64,000 nucleotides of DNA, taken from Rikenella microfusus (lineage in GTDB: Bacteria; Bacteroidota; Bacteroidia; Bacteroidales; Tenuifilaceae). The number at the start of each line of letters is the position of its first letter. Position 1 is the first letter of the stretch. The notes beneath the pieces were generated by a model that ran no database searches, was not told the origin of the DNA, and was given only the letters and a program-made list of their open reading frames with translations. This document shows positions 63,406-64,000 of this stretch, in pieces. Both the position numbers and the translations under genes were made by a program. Where the stretch lies: assembly GCA_020722565.1 (NCBI GenBank), contig DYKO01000015.1, forward strand, positions 1 through 64,000, given 5' to 3'.

Positions 63406-64000
63406 ATGGCCAAAAAACAAGAGCCCGGCAAGCATTTCGACCCACATAAGAACTACCGGGATACCCAAAAGGCTATCGGATACGTTAGTCGAGCCGAAAC
63501 TACCCGTAAAGATTATGAACGCATTGGGTTTAAATCGGGGCTTGAGGTCCACCAGCAGCTAAAGACCAAACAAAAGCTCTTTTGCCGCTGTCCGGCAGGC
63601 CTCTTCCACGCCGACAACGACTACCATGCCGAAATCATTCGCCACATGCGCCCAACGTTAAGCGAAATGGGCGAATACGATGGCACTGCTCTTATGGAAT
63701 TTAAAACTCGCAAGGAAATTGTGTACCGAATTAACAACAAAACCACCTGTACCTACGAAATAGATGATACCCCACCCTTCCCCATTAACCGTGAGGCCCT
63801 TGAAATTGCTCTTGAAATTTCGTTGCTCTGCAAGTTCAATATTGTAGGTGAGGTTCACATTACCCGAAAGCAGTACCTCGATGGGTCTATCCCCACTGGT
63901 TTCCAGCGAACCGCCATTCTTGGAGTTGAGGGTGGAATTCAACTTAAAAATAAAAAAATCGGTCTCATACAGCTGAGCATTGAGGAAGATGCCTGCCGGG
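63406..64000 (+). CDS. gatE: Archaeal-type Glu-tRNA(Gln) amidotransferase subunit E, N-terminal part
   Basis: The frame is open from ATG 63406 to the window end, 198 codons, so the gene is cut. After a basic start with ETTRKDYERIGFKSG, it shows GLEVHQQLKTKQKLFCRCP, RHMRPTLSEMGEYDGTALME, TTCTYEIDDTPPFPINREAL and GFQRTAILGVEGG. This pattern fits GatE, the kinase/transamidating partner of asparaginase-like GatD in Archaea, more closely than bacterial GatB, which has the related but different GLEVH-x-QL region and an early GMPG. With GatD it would amidate Glu-tRNA(Gln). Whether the active site and the tail domains are intact cannot be seen. Confidence 0.8.
   Translation, partial: MAKKQEPGKHFDPHKNYRDTQKAIGYVSRAETTRKDYERIGFKSGLEVHQQLKTKQKLFCRCPAGLFHADNDYHAEIIRHMRPTLSEMGEYDGTALMEFKTRKEIVYRINNKTTCTYEIDDTPPFPINREALEIALEISLLCKFNIVGEVHITRKQYLDGSIPTGFQRTAILGVEGGIQLKNKKIGLIQLSIEEDACR

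Noticed and set aside
63658-63942. Minus-strand open frame at the right edge
   Set aside because: Antisense to gatE, whose translation shows strong family motifs.

Overview
The window comes from a member of the Bacteroidota, most likely a free-living or gut Bacteroidales/Marinilabiliales-type bacterium. Evidence: several promoters fit the phylum's -33 TTG / -7 TAnnTTTG consensus; there is a SusC/SusD pair; an endoglucanase carries a C-terminal type IX secretion sorting domain; families typical of the phylum are present (DUF2851, DUF4294, DUF3109, Y_Y_Y regulators, GH92); and there are many short lipoboxes. No rRNA, CRISPR array, transposase, prophage or plasmid gene was seen. Two tRNAs are present, Pro(CGG) and Phe(GAA).

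Layout. 1-124 is the start of an Rrf2-type regulator, followed by about 1 kb without genes. 1.2-4.6 kb is an envelope block: a coiled-coil lipoprotein, two L,D-transpeptidases and an unknown membrane-anchored partner. 4.8-28.1 kb is mostly housekeeping: DUF2851, a K+ channel/RCK protein, an SDR, rpsO-pnp, prolyl oligopeptidase, deoxynucleoside kinase, an OmpA-like/TPR lipoprotein, SpoU methylase, sucC, arginine deiminase, gcvP, an MBL hydrolase, pcm, a polyprenyl-phosphate sugar transferase with a strange oxidoreductase-like neighbour, thpR and elbB. 28.4-42.2 kb is a laminarin-type (beta-1,3-glucan) utilisation locus: SusC, SusD, a PKD surface-binding lipoprotein, GH3, a GH16 with T9SS tail, and a convergent membrane-spanning LuxR-type sensor/regulator. 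42.4-51.9 kb holds gpmI, DUF3109, an M20 dipeptidase, lipoproteins, a MORN protein, an M16 peptidase, an O-methyltransferase, and a CarH-like B12-binding MerR regulator followed by an ECF sigma factor. 51.9-62.9 kb, all on the minus strand, is a second sugar cluster: GH20, GH92, a frameshifted GH2 beta-mannosidase, ROK kinase, MFS sugar transporter and LacI regulator. The last 595 bases encode the N-terminal part of an archaeal-type GatE.

How it may work together. The first sugar locus would bind, cut and import beta-1,3-glucan and release glucose. The second has the enzyme set expected for trimming N-glycan cores (alpha-mannose, beta-mannose, GlcNAc), with transport and phosphorylation. LacI-like palindromes centred on ACGT or CG occur just after the predicted SusC promoter, in the regulator/gpmI intergenic region and just upstream of lacI itself, which suggests that one LacI protein might link the two loci; this is an inference. 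Two genes look broken by single-base losses: the GH2 (in an A8 tract) and a small lipoprotein near 27.3 kb. The most unusual items are the archaeal-type GatE, the CarH-like/ECF pair without carotenoid genes, the A8-tract frameshift and the oxidoreductase-like protein without a visible nucleotide-binding motif.
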